From the NCBI RefSeq assembly GCF_014192225.1, contig NZ_JACHXS010000003.1:124001-188000 (forward strand): 64,000 nt of DNA. The letters run 5' to 3'. The notes beneath the pieces are model-generated. The model made no database searches. It saw nothing but the letters and a program-made list of their open reading frames with translations, and was not told the origin of the DNA. The position numbers and the translations under genes are program-made. Positions 18,895-28,592 of this stretch are shown here, in pieces (the stretch's first letter is position 1; each line of letters opens with the position of its first letter). This DNA is from Pseudoduganella umbonata. GTDB taxonomy: Bacteria; Pseudomonadota; Gammaproteobacteria; Burkholderiales; Burkholderiaceae_D.

Positions 18895-21810
18895 TTACAT
18901 TTTCCAGCGTAAACCAACCGAGACCGAACGCCCGATCTGGAGCGTACCGAAATTGCTCACCTGCGCGTTACCCGCGTTGCCGAAGTGGTAGTACGCCTGC
19001 TGCACTTCGTTGCCCAGGTTGACGCCGCTGATATCGACCGACATGCTGTCGCTGATCTTGTAGGAGATCTGCATGTCCACGCTCTTCTCCGGATGACGCC
19101 AGATACCGATCGGATTCGCAAACAAGGCCGCTTCGTTGGTGGCCAGGAAGCCGGAGCGCCAGACCTGGGACAGGCGCGCGCTGATGGGGCCCTTTTCGTA
19201 AGCCAGCGTGGCGTTGTACGACTTGTCGGAGACGCCGAAGAACGGTGTCTTCAGCTGGGCGACGATGTCGCCGGCAGCATTGGCTTCAGGCACGTTCTGC
19301 GAAGAGCTGAGTCGCGTATAGCTGGCCTGGATGCCCAGGCCGTCCAGCAGGTTCGGCAGCCCCTTCGGGAAGTAGATCAAGCCGAGCTCGGCGCCTTTGA
19401 TCGTGCCGTTCGATGCGTTGACCGGCGAGTTGATGACGTAGTCATAGCCGTTCGCGTGGCTGCCGCCGGTGGTCGAGTTGCGGTACGGGTCGTCCGCCGG
19501 ATCGACGTGAACCCTGCGCGCCAGGTTCACGATCAGGCCGTCGATCTTGCGCTTGAACAGCGTGCCGTAGAGTGCGCTGTCCTTCTGGAAATACCACTCG
19601 GCCGTCAGATCGAGATTCTTGGAGCGCGTCGGCTCAAGGTCCGGATTGCCGCCGCTGCCCGAGCCATAACCCACATTCGAAATGTCGTCACCGAGTTGCA
19701 GGACAGGATTGAGGTCGCCGAAGTTCGGGCGGCGCAGGGTTTCACCGTAGTTCAGGCGCACTACGACGTCCTTGGCGGGATCGTAAATCAGGGTCATGCT
19801 GGGCAGAAACTTCCCGACCGACTTGCTGGCACTGGACGCCGTGACGGCCTTGGTGGTGGGATCGACCTTGTAGGCAGTCATGTCGGTACCGACCCTGACG
19901 TAGCGCACGCCGAAATTGCCGCGCAGGCGATGGCCGAACAGCTCGTTCTCGGTATTCCCCATCAGGAAGAAGTTGCGCGTCTTTTCATTGACCTCGAACG
20001 TCTTCTGCAGGCTCAGCCGCTCCGTCGTCAGGAAGTTCGCATCGACCGAGTTATACAGCTTGCGCCACTCGTCGATATGGTCGCGGATGTAGTAGGCATT
20101 GGGCTCCAGCCAGGTACGCGGAACGTCCGCGAAGTCCGTGCCGAAGTTCGAGTTGGTGGAGTAATAGGCCGAATCCAGCGAGGCGAGGTTGCGGCCCAGG
20201 AAGGCCGACTGCGTGCGGTTGGCCTCCGACGCCTTGCGGTCGTCGAAGCGCATGCCGAAGTGGAGCGTCTTCAGCGCCCCCCAGTCGGCATCGTAGACGC
20301 CCGTCAGGTTGGCCGTCGCGGCGCTGCCCTTGTTGCGGTTGGCGTTATCGAAGAACTGCGCGACATTCCACTTGGTCGGATCGATCAGATCGGCATCGTT
20401 ATTGAAGTGGAACGACGTGTTGTCGCTGCCGTCATTGAAGTCGACGCTGATGGATGGTGCAACGCGATCCATCCGGGTGGCGGTGAATTCCGTGTGGAAG
20501 GTGCTGGACTGGTACGAAACGTCACCTTCCAGCCTGAGCCTGTCGCCAAGGTCCCACTTGCCGTTCAGGGCATAAACGCGGGAATCGGTTGCCGACGTGG
20601 TGTAGTCGCCGCTGTTGAAGCCATAGACGTTACCGACCGTACGACTCTTGATGATGTTCGTTCCCGGGAACGTGGTAAACGACCCGGCGGGGTCGTTGCC
20701 GAGATCTCCCCACCAGTCGACGAAGCTGAACAGCAACTGGTTGAAGGTCTTGTTGCGATAGCCGTTGTACATCGATTCGAAGGTATAGACCGAACTGCTG
20801 TTCGGTTTCCACTGCAAGGCGATATTGGCGGAAGAGCGCTTCCGCTCGCCCTGGAGGTCGGCCTGGAAGATGGCGTCGCGCGACAGATAATACGGATACG
20901 CCTTGCCGTTGAAATCGAGCGTCGAACCCGCCGCGGTCGGCAAGCCGGTACGGGTACCGGGCGTCCAGATGCTGGTGTCGGTGATGCGCTGCAAGGGCGT
21001 GTAACCGGCTGGAATTTCGGCGGGATTCGCGCTGACAAACGGCACCATGGCACCCGGCGCCACGCTCTCGTTGCGGTATTTCGTCCTGGTCTCCGACAGG
21101 TTGACCAGGGCACCGACTTCGCCGAAGCCGGTTTGCCAGCGGTTGCTCAACATGCCGCTGAGCTGCGGGTTGGTCTTTTCCGCGGGGTCGAGATAAGTTC
21201 CACGGCCCGAAAGCGACACCTTCGGACCCTTGAAATCGAACGGCCGCAGCGACTTGACGTCGATCTGGCCGGCAATGCCGGTTTCCAGCTGGCTGGCGTC
21301 GCGCGTCTTGTAGACGTCGATCTGGCGCACCAGGGTCGAGGGAATGTCCTGCAGCGCGACCTGCGCGCCGGACGCGGTAAAGATATTGCGGCCGTTCCAG
21401 GTGGTCTGGACGTCCGGCAGGCCACGGATGGAGATGGTGCCGACTTCGCCGCCGGCGCGGTCGGTGACCTGGATCCCCGTCACGCGCTGCAGCGCTTCCA
21501 CGACATTGTTATCGGGCAGCTTGCCAATGTCTTCGGCAATGACCGACTCCACGACCTGGTCGCTGGTGCGCTTGATTGCCAGGCTCTTGATCAGCGATGC
21601 CTTGACGCCCGTGACGACCACGGTTGGGGTCTCAACTGGTGCGGTGTTTTCAGCGGGTGCGGTGTTTTCAGCGGGTGTGGTGTTTTCGGCGGCCGCTTGC
21701 GCCCATGCCGAGGCGCTGCTGAGCAGGCCGGCGCCCATCAGCACGGCGACCGACATTTTCACTTTCAGGTTACGGGATGGGCGGCCCGTACTGGTTCCGA
21801 TGGTATTCAT
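18895..21810 (-). CDS. Large TonB-dependent receptor (CirA/oligosaccharide-type)
   Basis: 971 residues. A signal peptide (ADVLMG-type hydrophobic run SVAVLMGAGLLSSASAWAQA) precedes a short low-complexity linker of PAENTA repeats, a TonB box (TPTVVVTG), a plug (ALQRVTGIQVTDRAGGEVGT, SIRGLPDVQTTWNGR) and a long barrel ending SVSVGLRWKM-like with terminal aromatic/Met residues. The GVKASLIKSLAIKRTSDQVV start and the length match the family of large TonB receptors that Xanthomonas, Caulobacter and Massilia use for plant glycans. No partner SusD or inner-membrane importer lies beside it. AAGGAG stands eight bases before the ATG. A perfect 18-base palindrome is in the leader. Substrate unknown; the nearby glycoside operon makes an oligosaccharide plausible. 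Confidence 0.9.
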   Translation of the reverse strand: MNTIGTSTGRPSRNLKVKMSVAVLMGAGLLSSASAWAQAAAENTTPAENTAPAENTAPVETPTVVVTGVKASLIKSLAIKRTSDQVVESVIAEDIGKLPDNNVVEALQRVTGIQVTDRAGGEVGTISIRGLPDVQTTWNGRNIFTASGAQVALQDIPSTLVRQIDVYKTRDASQLETGIAGQIDVKSLRPFDFKGPKVSLSGRGTYLDPAEKTNPQLSGMLSNRWQTGFGEVGALVNLSETRTKYRNESVAPGAMVPFVSANPAEIPAGYTPLQRITDTSIWTPGTRTGLPTAAGSTLDFNGKAYPYYLSRDAIFQADLQGERKRSSANIALQWKPNSSSVYTFESMYNGYRNKTFNQLLFSFVDWWGDLGNDPAGSFTTFPGTNIIKSRTVGNVYGFNSGDYTTSATDSRVYALNGKWDLGDRLRLEGDVSYQSSTFHTEFTATRMDRVAPSISVDFNDGSDNTSFHFNNDADLIDPTKWNVAQFFDNANRNKGSAATANLTGVYDADWGALKTLHFGMRFDDRKASEANRTQSAFLGRNLASLDSAYYSTNSNFGTDFADVPRTWLEPNAYYIRDHIDEWRKLYNSVDANFLTTERLSLQKTFEVNEKTRNFFLMGNTENELFGHRLRGNFGVRYVRVGTDMTAYKVDPTTKAVTASSASKSVGKFLPSMTLIYDPAKDVVVRLNYGETLRRPNFGDLNPVLQLGDDISNVGYGSGSGGNPDLEPTRSKNLDLTAEWYFQKDSALYGTLFKRKIDGLIVNLARRVHVDPADDPYRNSTTGGSHANGYDYVINSPVNASNGTIKGAELGLIYFPKGLPNLLDGLGIQASYTRLSSSQNVPEANAAGDIVAQLKTPFFGVSDKSYNATLAYEKGPISARLSQVWRSGFLATNEAALFANPIGIWRHPEKSVDMQISYKISDSMSVDISGVNLGNEVQQAYYHFGNAGNAQVSNFGTLQIGRSVSVGLRWKM
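21641..21694. repeat. 18-base tandem repeat inside the TonB receptor gene
   Basis: Two identical 18-base units (GCGGTGTTTTCAGCGGGT) and a third diverged unit encode the PAENTA hexapeptide linker between signal peptide and TonB box. In-frame copy changes would only lengthen or shorten the linker. Confidence 0.85.
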
Positions 21811-21841
21811 GCTGCGTCTCCTTGTTTTACTTGTTTTGTGC

Positions 21842-21859
21842 ACGTTGCTTGGGCAACGT
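21842..21859. promoter_or_regulatory. Perfect palindrome in the TonB receptor leader
   Basis: ACGTTGC-TTGG-GCAACGT lies 31 bases upstream of the receptor start codon. It could be a repressor operator or a leader hairpin. The rest of the 412-base gap to 22222 holds no gene I can support; I see no convincing promoter for either flanking gene there. Confidence 0.45.
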
Positions 21860-22222
21860 TTTCATGGTCCAGCGAATTCATCTTAGTAAGGTGGAAATTA
21901 CCGATCCAATCAAATTTTTGCGGTTTTCGATATCCGAATGCATATCGCTCGACGGACCAAAACGCACGACCGGTCGGTCTGGCAGGGGTAGAACCGCCCG
22001 GAAGGCGCGCACGACAAACCAAGCCGAATCCGGCGCGGTGCCCGCAGCCCCCGCCCGTCAACCAGAAAGAATCAACACAATGTGACGATTTCGCAACAGC
22101 GGCACTGGCCTCGGCAGTTCGTGCCCTCGGGGCATGCAAGGAAATACTTTGCAACGTCGAGCAATATGATTACCCTGCCTCAGTACCGCTACGCCAACGC
22201 TCACCACGTGGGAGATCGGGAA

Positions 22223-22639
22223 ATGAGAGATTCACGCCAGGACGAGGCGACGGCCCGCGCGATCGATATCGCGCTGGTCCTGCGCAAGCTGCGCGGCATG
22301 GACGCGGCAAAGGACTACCTCCGCTCCGCCCATGTCGCCGAAGAGCTGATCGCGCGCACGCTGACGACGGACGCCATCCGCGCGTCGATGACGGCGCCAT
22401 CGCGCAGCCCCGATCCGGATACCGGGCCGGTGCCCGGATCGCCGAAAGCTACCCCGTTCTACCAGACCACCGGCCGGCGCCATGACGTGGTGCGCGCGGC
22501 GCTGGTGCAGGTCGCCATCGCGCTGAACGGGCGGCAGCTTGCCGGCCGGGCCGAAGAGATCCTGCGCCGCGAAGCACTCTCCGATGACGTGATTGCCCGC
22601 GTGCTGGGCCAGGACGACAGCCGGCGCAGGATGCCGTGA
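22223..22639 (+). CDS. Small hypothetical protein with two internal helical repeats
   Basis: 138 residues, not recognised. Two roughly 45-residue halves align without gaps: residues 12-56 (DYLRSAHVAEELIARTL core) and 92-137 (EEILRREALSDDVIARVL core), about a dozen identities, joined by a proline-rich linker (APSRSPDPDTGPVPGSP). Both are predicted helical and amphipathic, with no signal peptide or membrane segment. GGGAGATCGGG lies just upstream of the ATG; earlier in-frame Mets would add an unlikely leader. It stands alone between the divergent TonB receptor and the efflux operon. The codon use matches that of real genes here. It may be a small DNA- or protein-binding scaffold; no function is claimed. 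Confidence 0.7.
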   Translation: MRDSRQDEATARAIDIALVLRKLRGMDAAKDYLRSAHVAEELIARTLTTDAIRASMTAPSRSPDPDTGPVPGSPKATPFYQTTGRRHDVVRAALVQVAIALNGRQLAGRAEEILRREALSDDVIARVLGQDDSRRRMP

Positions 22640-22766
22640 CGGCAGTGGCGACGCCGAGCGCGCAGATTAACGATAATTAATGATTCGGCCATTCCGCCTT
22701 TAGCCGTCAAGCGGCATAGTGCGAGGTTCGAGGATTCCATCGTTAACCCTTGTCACCTGGACCATC

Positions 22767-23957
22767 ATGCCCTTTTCCTTCCGCCCGCGCCGCGCGGGCC
22801 TGGCTGCCGCAGGCGCCGCCGCGCTCGCCCTGTCCGGCTGCGGCGCCGACCAGCCGCCGAAAGCCGAAGCCGCCGCCCCCGTCGTTTCCGCCCTCACCGT
22901 CGAGCGCACCAGCGTGCCGCTCGCCCTCGAACTGCCCGGCCGCACGGCGCCGTTCCTGCTGGCCGAGGTACGCGCGCGGGTCGACGGCATCGTGCAGGAG
23001 CGCCGCTTCGTCGAGGGTGCCGACGTGCGCAAGGGTGACCCGCTGTACGTGATCGATCCGGCGCCGTACCGCGCGGCGCTGGGAAGCGCCCAGGCCACGC
23101 TGCAGCGGGCCAGGGCAAACCTGGCCAGCACGACCGCGCAGCTGGACCGCTACAAGGTGCTGGTCGGCGGCAATGCCGTCAGCAAGCAGGCCTACGACAA
23201 CGCCGAAGCGGCGCAGTTGCAGGCCGCGGCCGACGTGGCGGCGGCCGAAGCGGCCCTCACCACGGCGCGCATCAACCTCGGCTACACCAGCGTCAGCGCG
23301 CCGATCGCCGGCCGCAGCAGCGTGTCGCAGGTGACCCAGGGCGCCTACGTGCAGGCCGGTTCGGCCACGCTGCTGACGACGATCCAGCAGCTCGATCCGA
23401 TGTACGTCGACCTGCAGCAGTCGAGCGCCGAGGGCCTGGCGCTGCGGCGCGACATCGCCAGCGGCAGCCTGAAACTGGAAGGCGCCGGCAAGGCGCAGGT
23501 GCGCCTGAAGCTGGAAGACGGCAGCACCTACGCACACCCCGGCACGCTCGAGATCAGCGGCGTGACCGTCGACCGGGATACCGGTTCCGTCACGCTGCGC
23601 GCGCGTTTCCCGAATCCGGAAAAGCTGCTGCTGCCCGGCATGTTCGTGCGCGCCAGCGTGGAACAGGGCGTGCGGCAGGGCGTGGTGCGCGTGCCCGCGG
23701 CGGCCGTGACGCGCAATCCGCAGGGCGAAGCCACCGTGATGCTGGTCGGCGCCGGCAACAAGACGGAAGTGCGCACCGTGCAGGCGGGCGCGCTGGTGGA
23801 CGGCCACTGGCTGGTGGAGCATGGGCTGAAGGATGGCGAACGCCTGGTCGTCAGCGGCGTGCAGAAGCTGCGGCCGGGGGTCGTGGTCACGCCGCGCACC
23901 GTGGCCCCGTCGAAGCTTGCCACCGCGCCCGGCCCCGCCGCGCCCGCGGCACGCTGA
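22767..23957 (+). CDS. RND efflux periplasmic adaptor (membrane fusion protein, MexA/AcrA-like)
   Basis: 396 residues. A lipoprotein signal with lipobox ALSGC (Cys near residue 25) anchors it to the inner membrane. Domains in order: barrel-sandwich half (PFLLAEVRARVDGIVQERRF, GDPLYVIDPAPY), alpha-hairpin rich in Ala and Gln (about 100-165), lipoyl half (INLGYTSVSAPIAGR), beta-barrel and membrane-proximal domain (VVRVPAAAVTRNPQG). It links the RND pump to the outer-membrane channel. First gene of a three-gene operon, 12 bases before the pump. No TetR repressor adjoins it; the two-component system downstream may regulate instead. Confidence 0.95.
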   Translation: MPFSFRPRRAGLAAAGAAALALSGCGADQPPKAEAAAPVVSALTVERTSVPLALELPGRTAPFLLAEVRARVDGIVQERRFVEGADVRKGDPLYVIDPAPYRAALGSAQATLQRARANLASTTAQLDRYKVLVGGNAVSKQAYDNAEAAQLQAAADVAAAEAALTTARINLGYTSVSAPIAGRSSVSQVTQGAYVQAGSATLLTTIQQLDPMYVDLQQSSAEGLALRRDIASGSLKLEGAGKAQVRLKLEDGSTYAHPGTLEISGVTVDRDTGSVTLRARFPNPEKLLLPGMFVRASVEQGVRQGVVRVPAAAVTRNPQGEATVMLVGAGNKTEVRTVQAGALVDGHWLVEHGLKDGERLVVSGVQKLRPGVVVTPRTVAPSKLATAPGPAAPAAR

Positions 23958-23969
23958 GGGTGACGACGC

Positions 23970-26900
23970 ATGGCTAAATTCTTCATCCAGCGGCCCATCT
24001 TCGCGATCGTCATTTCCCTGCTGATCATGCTGGCCGGCGGCATCGCGCTGTTCAAGATGCCGGTCGAGCAGTATCCGCCGGTCTCGCCCCCGTCCGTGCA
24101 GATCCAGGCGACCTTCCCCGGCGCTTCCGCAGAAACCATGGCCAATACCGTGGTGCAGGTGATCGAGCAGCAGATGACGGCGATCGACAACCTGCTGTAC
24201 ATGACGTCGACTACCGACGACACGGGCCAGTCGACCACCACGCTGACTTTCGCGCCGGGCACCGACCCCGACATCGCCCAGGTGCAGGTGCAGAACAAGC
24301 TGCGCTCGGCCGAACCGCGCCTGCCGTCCGAGGTACAGCAGTCGGGCCTGCGCGTGACCAAGTCGACCAGCGACTTCCTGATGGTGGCGGCCTTCGTTTC
24401 CGAAGACAACAGCATGACCAAGTTCGACATCGCCAACTACGTGGCGTCGAACATCCAGGACCCGCTGTCGCGCATTCCCGGCGTGGGCAGCCTGAACGTG
24501 TTCGGCACCCAGTATGCGATGCGCATCTGGCTCGATCCCGTCAAGCTGACCGGCTTCGCGCTGACGCCGCTGGACGTGAACCGCGCGATCCAGGCGCAGA
24601 ACGTGCAGATTTCCGGCGGCCAGCTGGGCGGTTCGCCCGCCGTGGCCGGCCAGACGCTGTCCGCCACGATCAACCAGGCCAGCCTGCTGCGCACGCCCGA
24701 CGAATTCCGCCGCATCCTGCTGAAGGTGCAGCCGGACGGCTCGTCGGTGCGGATCGGCGACGTGGCGCGCGTGGCCCTGGGTCCGGAAAACTACAATGTC
24801 GACGTGCGCTACAGCGGCAAGTCCGCTTCCGGCATCGGCATCCAGCTGGCGCCGGGCGCCAACGCGCTGACCACGGCCGACGCCGTGCGCGCCCGCCTCG
24901 TCGAGCTCTCCGCCTTCTTCCCGCACGGCCTGAAGGTGGTCTACCCGAACGACGTGACGCCGTTCATCGAAGTGTCGATCCACGAAGTGGTCGTCACGCT
25001 GCTCGAAGGCATCGCGCTGGTGTTCCTCGTCATGTACCTGTTCCTGCAGAACTTCCGCGCCACCCTGATCCCGTCGATCACGGTGCCGGTGGTGCTGCTG
25101 GGTACCTTCGGCATCATGTCGGCACTGGGCTTCACGGTCAACACGCTGTCGATGTTCGGCCTGGTGCTGGCCATCGGCCTGCTGGTCGACGATGCCATCG
25201 TGGTGGTGGAAAACGTCGAACGCGTGATGCACGAGGAAGGCCTGGAGCCGTACGAGGCCACCGAGAAGGCGATGAGCCAGATCACCGGCGCGCTGGTCGG
25301 CGTGGCCCTGGTGATCTCGGCCGTGTTCGTGCCGGTGGCCTTCTCCAGCGGCACGGTGGGCGCGATCTACCGGGAATTTTCGCTGACCGTCGTGGCGTCG
25401 ATGCTGCTGTCGGTCTTCATCGCGCTGACCTTGACGCCGGCGCTGTGCGCGACGATGCTGAAGCGCCCGGACCCGGACCACCACGAGAAGCGCGGCTTCT
25501 TCGGCTGGTTCAACCGGTCGTTCGACCGGAGCCGCGACCGCTACCTGGGCGGCGTGGCCGCCATCGTGCGCCGGCGCGGCGTGTGGATGGCGCTGTACGT
25601 GGTGCTGATCGGCGTCGTCGCGCTGCTGTTCCTGCGCCTGCCGGGCGGCTTCCTGCCGCGCGAGGACCAGGGCTACATGTTCGTGCAGGTGCAGACCCAG
25701 CCCGGCAGCACGCTGGAAACCACCGGCAAGGTGATGGAGGAAATCAACCAGTACCTGCTGAACGATGAAAAGGCGATGGTCGATTCCACCTTCGCCACGA
25801 TCGGCGCCAGCCAGCCGAACCGCGGCCAGAACCAGGGCCGCCTGTTCGTGCGGCTGAAACCGTGGGACGAGCGCACCAGCGACGACCTTTCCGTGGCGGC
25901 GCTGAGTGCCCGCATCTCGGCGCGCTATGCCGATTTCCAGGGCGCGCAGGTCAACGCGGTGGAGCCGCCGCCGATCCGCGGCCTGGGTTCGGCCACCGGC
26001 TTCTCGCTGCAGCTGCAGGACCGCGGCGGCCTCGGCCACGAAGCGCTGGCCAAGGCGCGCGACCAGCTGCTGGAACTGGCGAAGAAGGAACCGGCCCTGG
26101 CCCGGGTGCGCTTCACGGGGCAGGCCGACAACGCCACCTACAAGATCGACATCGACCGCGAGAAGGCGGCCGCGCTGGGCGTGAACCTGACGGACGTGGA
26201 CCAGACCTTCTCGACGGCCTGGGGCTCGCGCTACATCAACAACTTCCTCGACACCGACAACCGCATCAAGCGCGTGTACGTGATGGCCGATGCGCAGTTC
26301 CGCATGAACCCGGACGACATCCGCTACCTGCACGTGCGCAACGGAGCGGGCACGATGGTGCCGTTCCCGGCGTTCGCCAGCGCCCGCTGGACATGGGGAG
26401 CGCCGGCCGTGCAGCGCTACAACGGCATTTCGTCGGCGGAGATCCTGGGCCAGCCCGCGCCCGGCCACAGCACCGGCGGGGCGATGGAGATCATCGACCG
26501 CCTGATGGGCGAACTGCCCGAGGGCATCGGCTACGAATGGAGCGGCATCTCGCTGCAGGAATCGCAGGCCGGTGCCCAGGCACCGCTGCTGTACGGGCTG
26601 TCGATCCTGGTGGTGTTCCTGTGCCTGGCCGCGCTGTATGAAAGCTGGGCCATCCCCGTGTCGGTGATCATGGTGGTGCCGATCGGCGTGCTGGGCGCGC
26701 TGGCCGCGGCCACGCTGTTCGGCCTGGAGAACGACGTGTTCTTCCAGGTCGGCCTGCTGACGACGATCGGCCTGTCGGCCAAGAACGCGATCCTGATCGT
26801 GGAATTCGCCCGCGAACTGCAGCTCGAAGGCCGGAACGTGCTGGACGCCGCGATGGAAGCGGCCAAGCTGCGCCTGCGGCCGATCCTGATGACGTCGATG

Positions 26901-27119
26901 GCCTTCGTGCTGGGCGTGCTGCCGCTGGCGATCGCCACCGGCGCCGGCGCCGCCAGCCAGAACGCGCTGGGCATCGGCGTGATTGGCGGCATGCTGACGG
27001 CCACCTTCCTCGCCACGTTCCTGATCCCGCTGTTCTTCGTGCTCATTGCCGGCAAGATCAGGGAACGCCGGCGCGCGCCCAAGCCGGCCGCCGCCATCGC
27101 CGGCCAGGAGGTCCACTGA
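23970..27119 (+). CDS. RND multidrug efflux transporter, inner-membrane pump (HAE1, AcrB/MexB-like)
   Basis: 1049 residues, the standard HAE1 length. Proton-relay residues are present: Asp407 and Asp408 in LLVDDAIVVVENVERV, exactly the AcrB positions, and the Lys in TIGLSAKNAIL at about 938. The N-terminus MAKFFIQRPIFAIVISLLIM is diagnostic. The periplasmic porter and docking domains carry PGASAETMANTVVQVIEQ and FLPREDQGYM. It exports amphiphilic drugs or toxins from periplasm and outer leaflet. Twelve bases separate it from the adaptor, and its stop overlaps the OMF start by one base. Confidence 0.97.
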   Translation: MAKFFIQRPIFAIVISLLIMLAGGIALFKMPVEQYPPVSPPSVQIQATFPGASAETMANTVVQVIEQQMTAIDNLLYMTSTTDDTGQSTTTLTFAPGTDPDIAQVQVQNKLRSAEPRLPSEVQQSGLRVTKSTSDFLMVAAFVSEDNSMTKFDIANYVASNIQDPLSRIPGVGSLNVFGTQYAMRIWLDPVKLTGFALTPLDVNRAIQAQNVQISGGQLGGSPAVAGQTLSATINQASLLRTPDEFRRILLKVQPDGSSVRIGDVARVALGPENYNVDVRYSGKSASGIGIQLAPGANALTTADAVRARLVELSAFFPHGLKVVYPNDVTPFIEVSIHEVVVTLLEGIALVFLVMYLFLQNFRATLIPSITVPVVLLGTFGIMSALGFTVNTLSMFGLVLAIGLLVDDAIVVVENVERVMHEEGLEPYEATEKAMSQITGALVGVALVISAVFVPVAFSSGTVGAIYREFSLTVVASMLLSVFIALTLTPALCATMLKRPDPDHHEKRGFFGWFNRSFDRSRDRYLGGVAAIVRRRGVWMALYVVLIGVVALLFLRLPGGFLPREDQGYMFVQVQTQPGSTLETTGKVMEEINQYLLNDEKAMVDSTFATIGASQPNRGQNQGRLFVRLKPWDERTSDDLSVAALSARISARYADFQGAQVNAVEPPPIRGLGSATGFSLQLQDRGGLGHEALAKARDQLLELAKKEPALARVRFTGQADNATYKIDIDREKAAALGVNLTDVDQTFSTAWGSRYINNFLDTDNRIKRVYVMADAQFRMNPDDIRYLHVRNGAGTMVPFPAFASARWTWGAPAVQRYNGISSAEILGQPAPGHSTGGAMEIIDRLMGELPEGIGYEWSGISLQESQAGAQAPLLYGLSILVVFLCLAALYESWAIPVSVIMVVPIGVLGALAAATLFGLENDVFFQVGLLTTIGLSAKNAILIVEFARELQLEGRNVLDAAMEAAKLRLRPILMTSMAFVLGVLPLAIATGAGAASQNALGIGVIGGMLTATFLATFLIPLFFVLIAGKIRERRRAPKPAAAIAGQEVH

Positions 27120-28579
27120 TGAAGCGCCTTGTTTCCGCCGTCTCCATCGTCTCCCTGGCCGCGCTGGCTTCCGGCTGCGCACTGCAGCCGGCCTACGAAC
27201 GTCCCGCCGATGCGGCGCCGGCGGCCTGGCCCGCCGGGCCGGCCTATGCCGTCCCGGACGCGCCCGGTACCACGCCGGCAGCCGACACCGGCTGGCAGGA
27301 TTTCCTCGCCGATGCGCGCCTGCGCCAGCTGGTCGGCATCGCGCTGGCCAACAACCAGGACCTGCAGGTTGCATTGCTGCGGGTATCCCAGGCCCGTACG
27401 GCGCTGCAACTGCAGCGCAGCGCCGCCCTGCCCCAGGTGGGCGTCGAAGCTTCCGGCACGCGCGGCAGGAGCGCCGGCGGCGCCACCACGCGCAGCAATT
27501 TCGCCGGTCTCGCGGCCAGCTGGGAGATCGACCTGTTCGGCCGCCTGCAAAGCCTGACGGATGCGGCACGCGAACAGTACCTGGCCAGCGCCCATGGCCG
27601 CCAGGCCGCGCACATCCTGCTGGTGGCCCAGGTGGCCGAACAGTACCTGGCGATGCTGGCCTATGGCGAGCAGCTGGCCGTGACGGACGAAACGCTGGCG
27701 GCGGCGCGCGAGTCGTACCGCATCGTCAAACTGCAGTTCGATACGGGCACCGTTTCCGAGCTCGATGAGACGCTGGCGCGCGGCAACGTCGAACAGGCGG
27801 CCGCCAACCATGCCGCCCAGCAGCGGCTGCGCGCCCAGGCGGAAAACGCGCTGGTGCTGCTGCTCGGCCAGCCGCTGCCGCCGGCCACCGCGCCGGACAC
27901 GCCGCTCGACAGGCAGCCGATACTGGCCGCGCAATTCCCCGCCATCCCGGCCGGCCTGCCGTCCGAGCTGCTGCTGCGCCGGCCGGACGTGCAGCAGGCC
28001 GAAGCCCTGCTGCGCGCCGAATATGCCAACATCGGCGCGGCCCGCGCCGCGTTCTTCCCGAACATCGGGCTGACGGCCAGCGCCGGCACCGCCAGCGCCG
28101 CGCTGGGCCAGCTGTTCGAGGCCGGCACCGGCGTGTGGTCGTTCGCGCCCAGCGTGCTGCTGCCGCTGTTCGACGGCGGCGCGCGCCAGGCCAGCCTGGA
28201 CAGCGCCCGCATCGCCCGCGACATCGCCGTGGCGCAGTACCGGCGGACCGTGCAGGCGGCGTTCCGCGAGGTGGCGGACGGTCTCGCTGCGCGCGGCACC
28301 TACGATACCGAACTGGCGGCGCGCCAGCGCGACGTGGCGGCCCAGCAGCGCCGCCTGGAACTGGCCGAGCTGTTGTATTCCAGCGGCACCGGCGATTACC
28401 TGGGCGTGCTGACGGCCAAGACGGATTTGTACAATGCACGAGTTTCCCTGATCGCGGCCCGGCAGAACCAGCTGGCCGCGCTGGTCGGCCTGTACCGCGC
28501 GCTGGGCGGCGGGTGGCTGGAAAATAGCGGCGACACGCCCGCGCAGGCGGATAACGGGGTGGCAGTTCCCGCGTCCTGA
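27119..28579 (+). CDS. Outer-membrane efflux lipoprotein (NodT/OprM family)
   Basis: 486 residues, TolC-like trimeric channel. Lipobox LASGC at about residue 20, then PAYERP typical of OprM/NodT proteins, and two outer membrane efflux repeats (PF02321): WQDFLADARLRQLVGIALAN, SWEIDLFGRLQSLTDAAREQ, LPSELLLRRPDVQQAEALLR, AEYANIGAARAAFFPNIGLT. It completes the tripartite pump. Its ATG uses the last base of the pump's TGA codon. The repeat cluster B starts 14 bases after its stop. Confidence 0.96.
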   Translation: MKRLVSAVSIVSLAALASGCALQPAYERPADAAPAAWPAGPAYAVPDAPGTTPAADTGWQDFLADARLRQLVGIALANNQDLQVALLRVSQARTALQLQRSAALPQVGVEASGTRGRSAGGATTRSNFAGLAASWEIDLFGRLQSLTDAAREQYLASAHGRQAAHILLVAQVAEQYLAMLAYGEQLAVTDETLAAARESYRIVKLQFDTGTVSELDETLARGNVEQAAANHAAQQRLRAQAENALVLLLGQPLPPATAPDTPLDRQPILAAQFPAIPAGLPSELLLRRPDVQQAEALLRAEYANIGAARAAFFPNIGLTASAGTASAALGQLFEAGTGVWSFAPSVLLPLFDGGARQASLDSARIARDIAVAQYRRTVQAAFREVADGLAARGTYDTELAARQRDVAAQQRRLELAELLYSSGTGDYLGVLTAKTDLYNARVSLIAARQNQLAALVGLYRALGGGWLENSGDTPAQADNGVAVPAS

Positions 28580-28592
28580 TCGCACATGAAAA

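Noticed and set aside
18985..22485. Long open frame of over 1100 codons antisense to the large TonB receptor
   Set aside because: Composition is Arg/Val/Ala/Gln-rich with no domain; it mirrors the high-GC codon bias of the real gene on the other strand.
22743..27569. Minus-strand open frame of about 1600 codons across the efflux genes
   Set aside because: Antisense shadow of the adaptor, pump and channel genes, His/Gln/Arg-rich, no family motifs.
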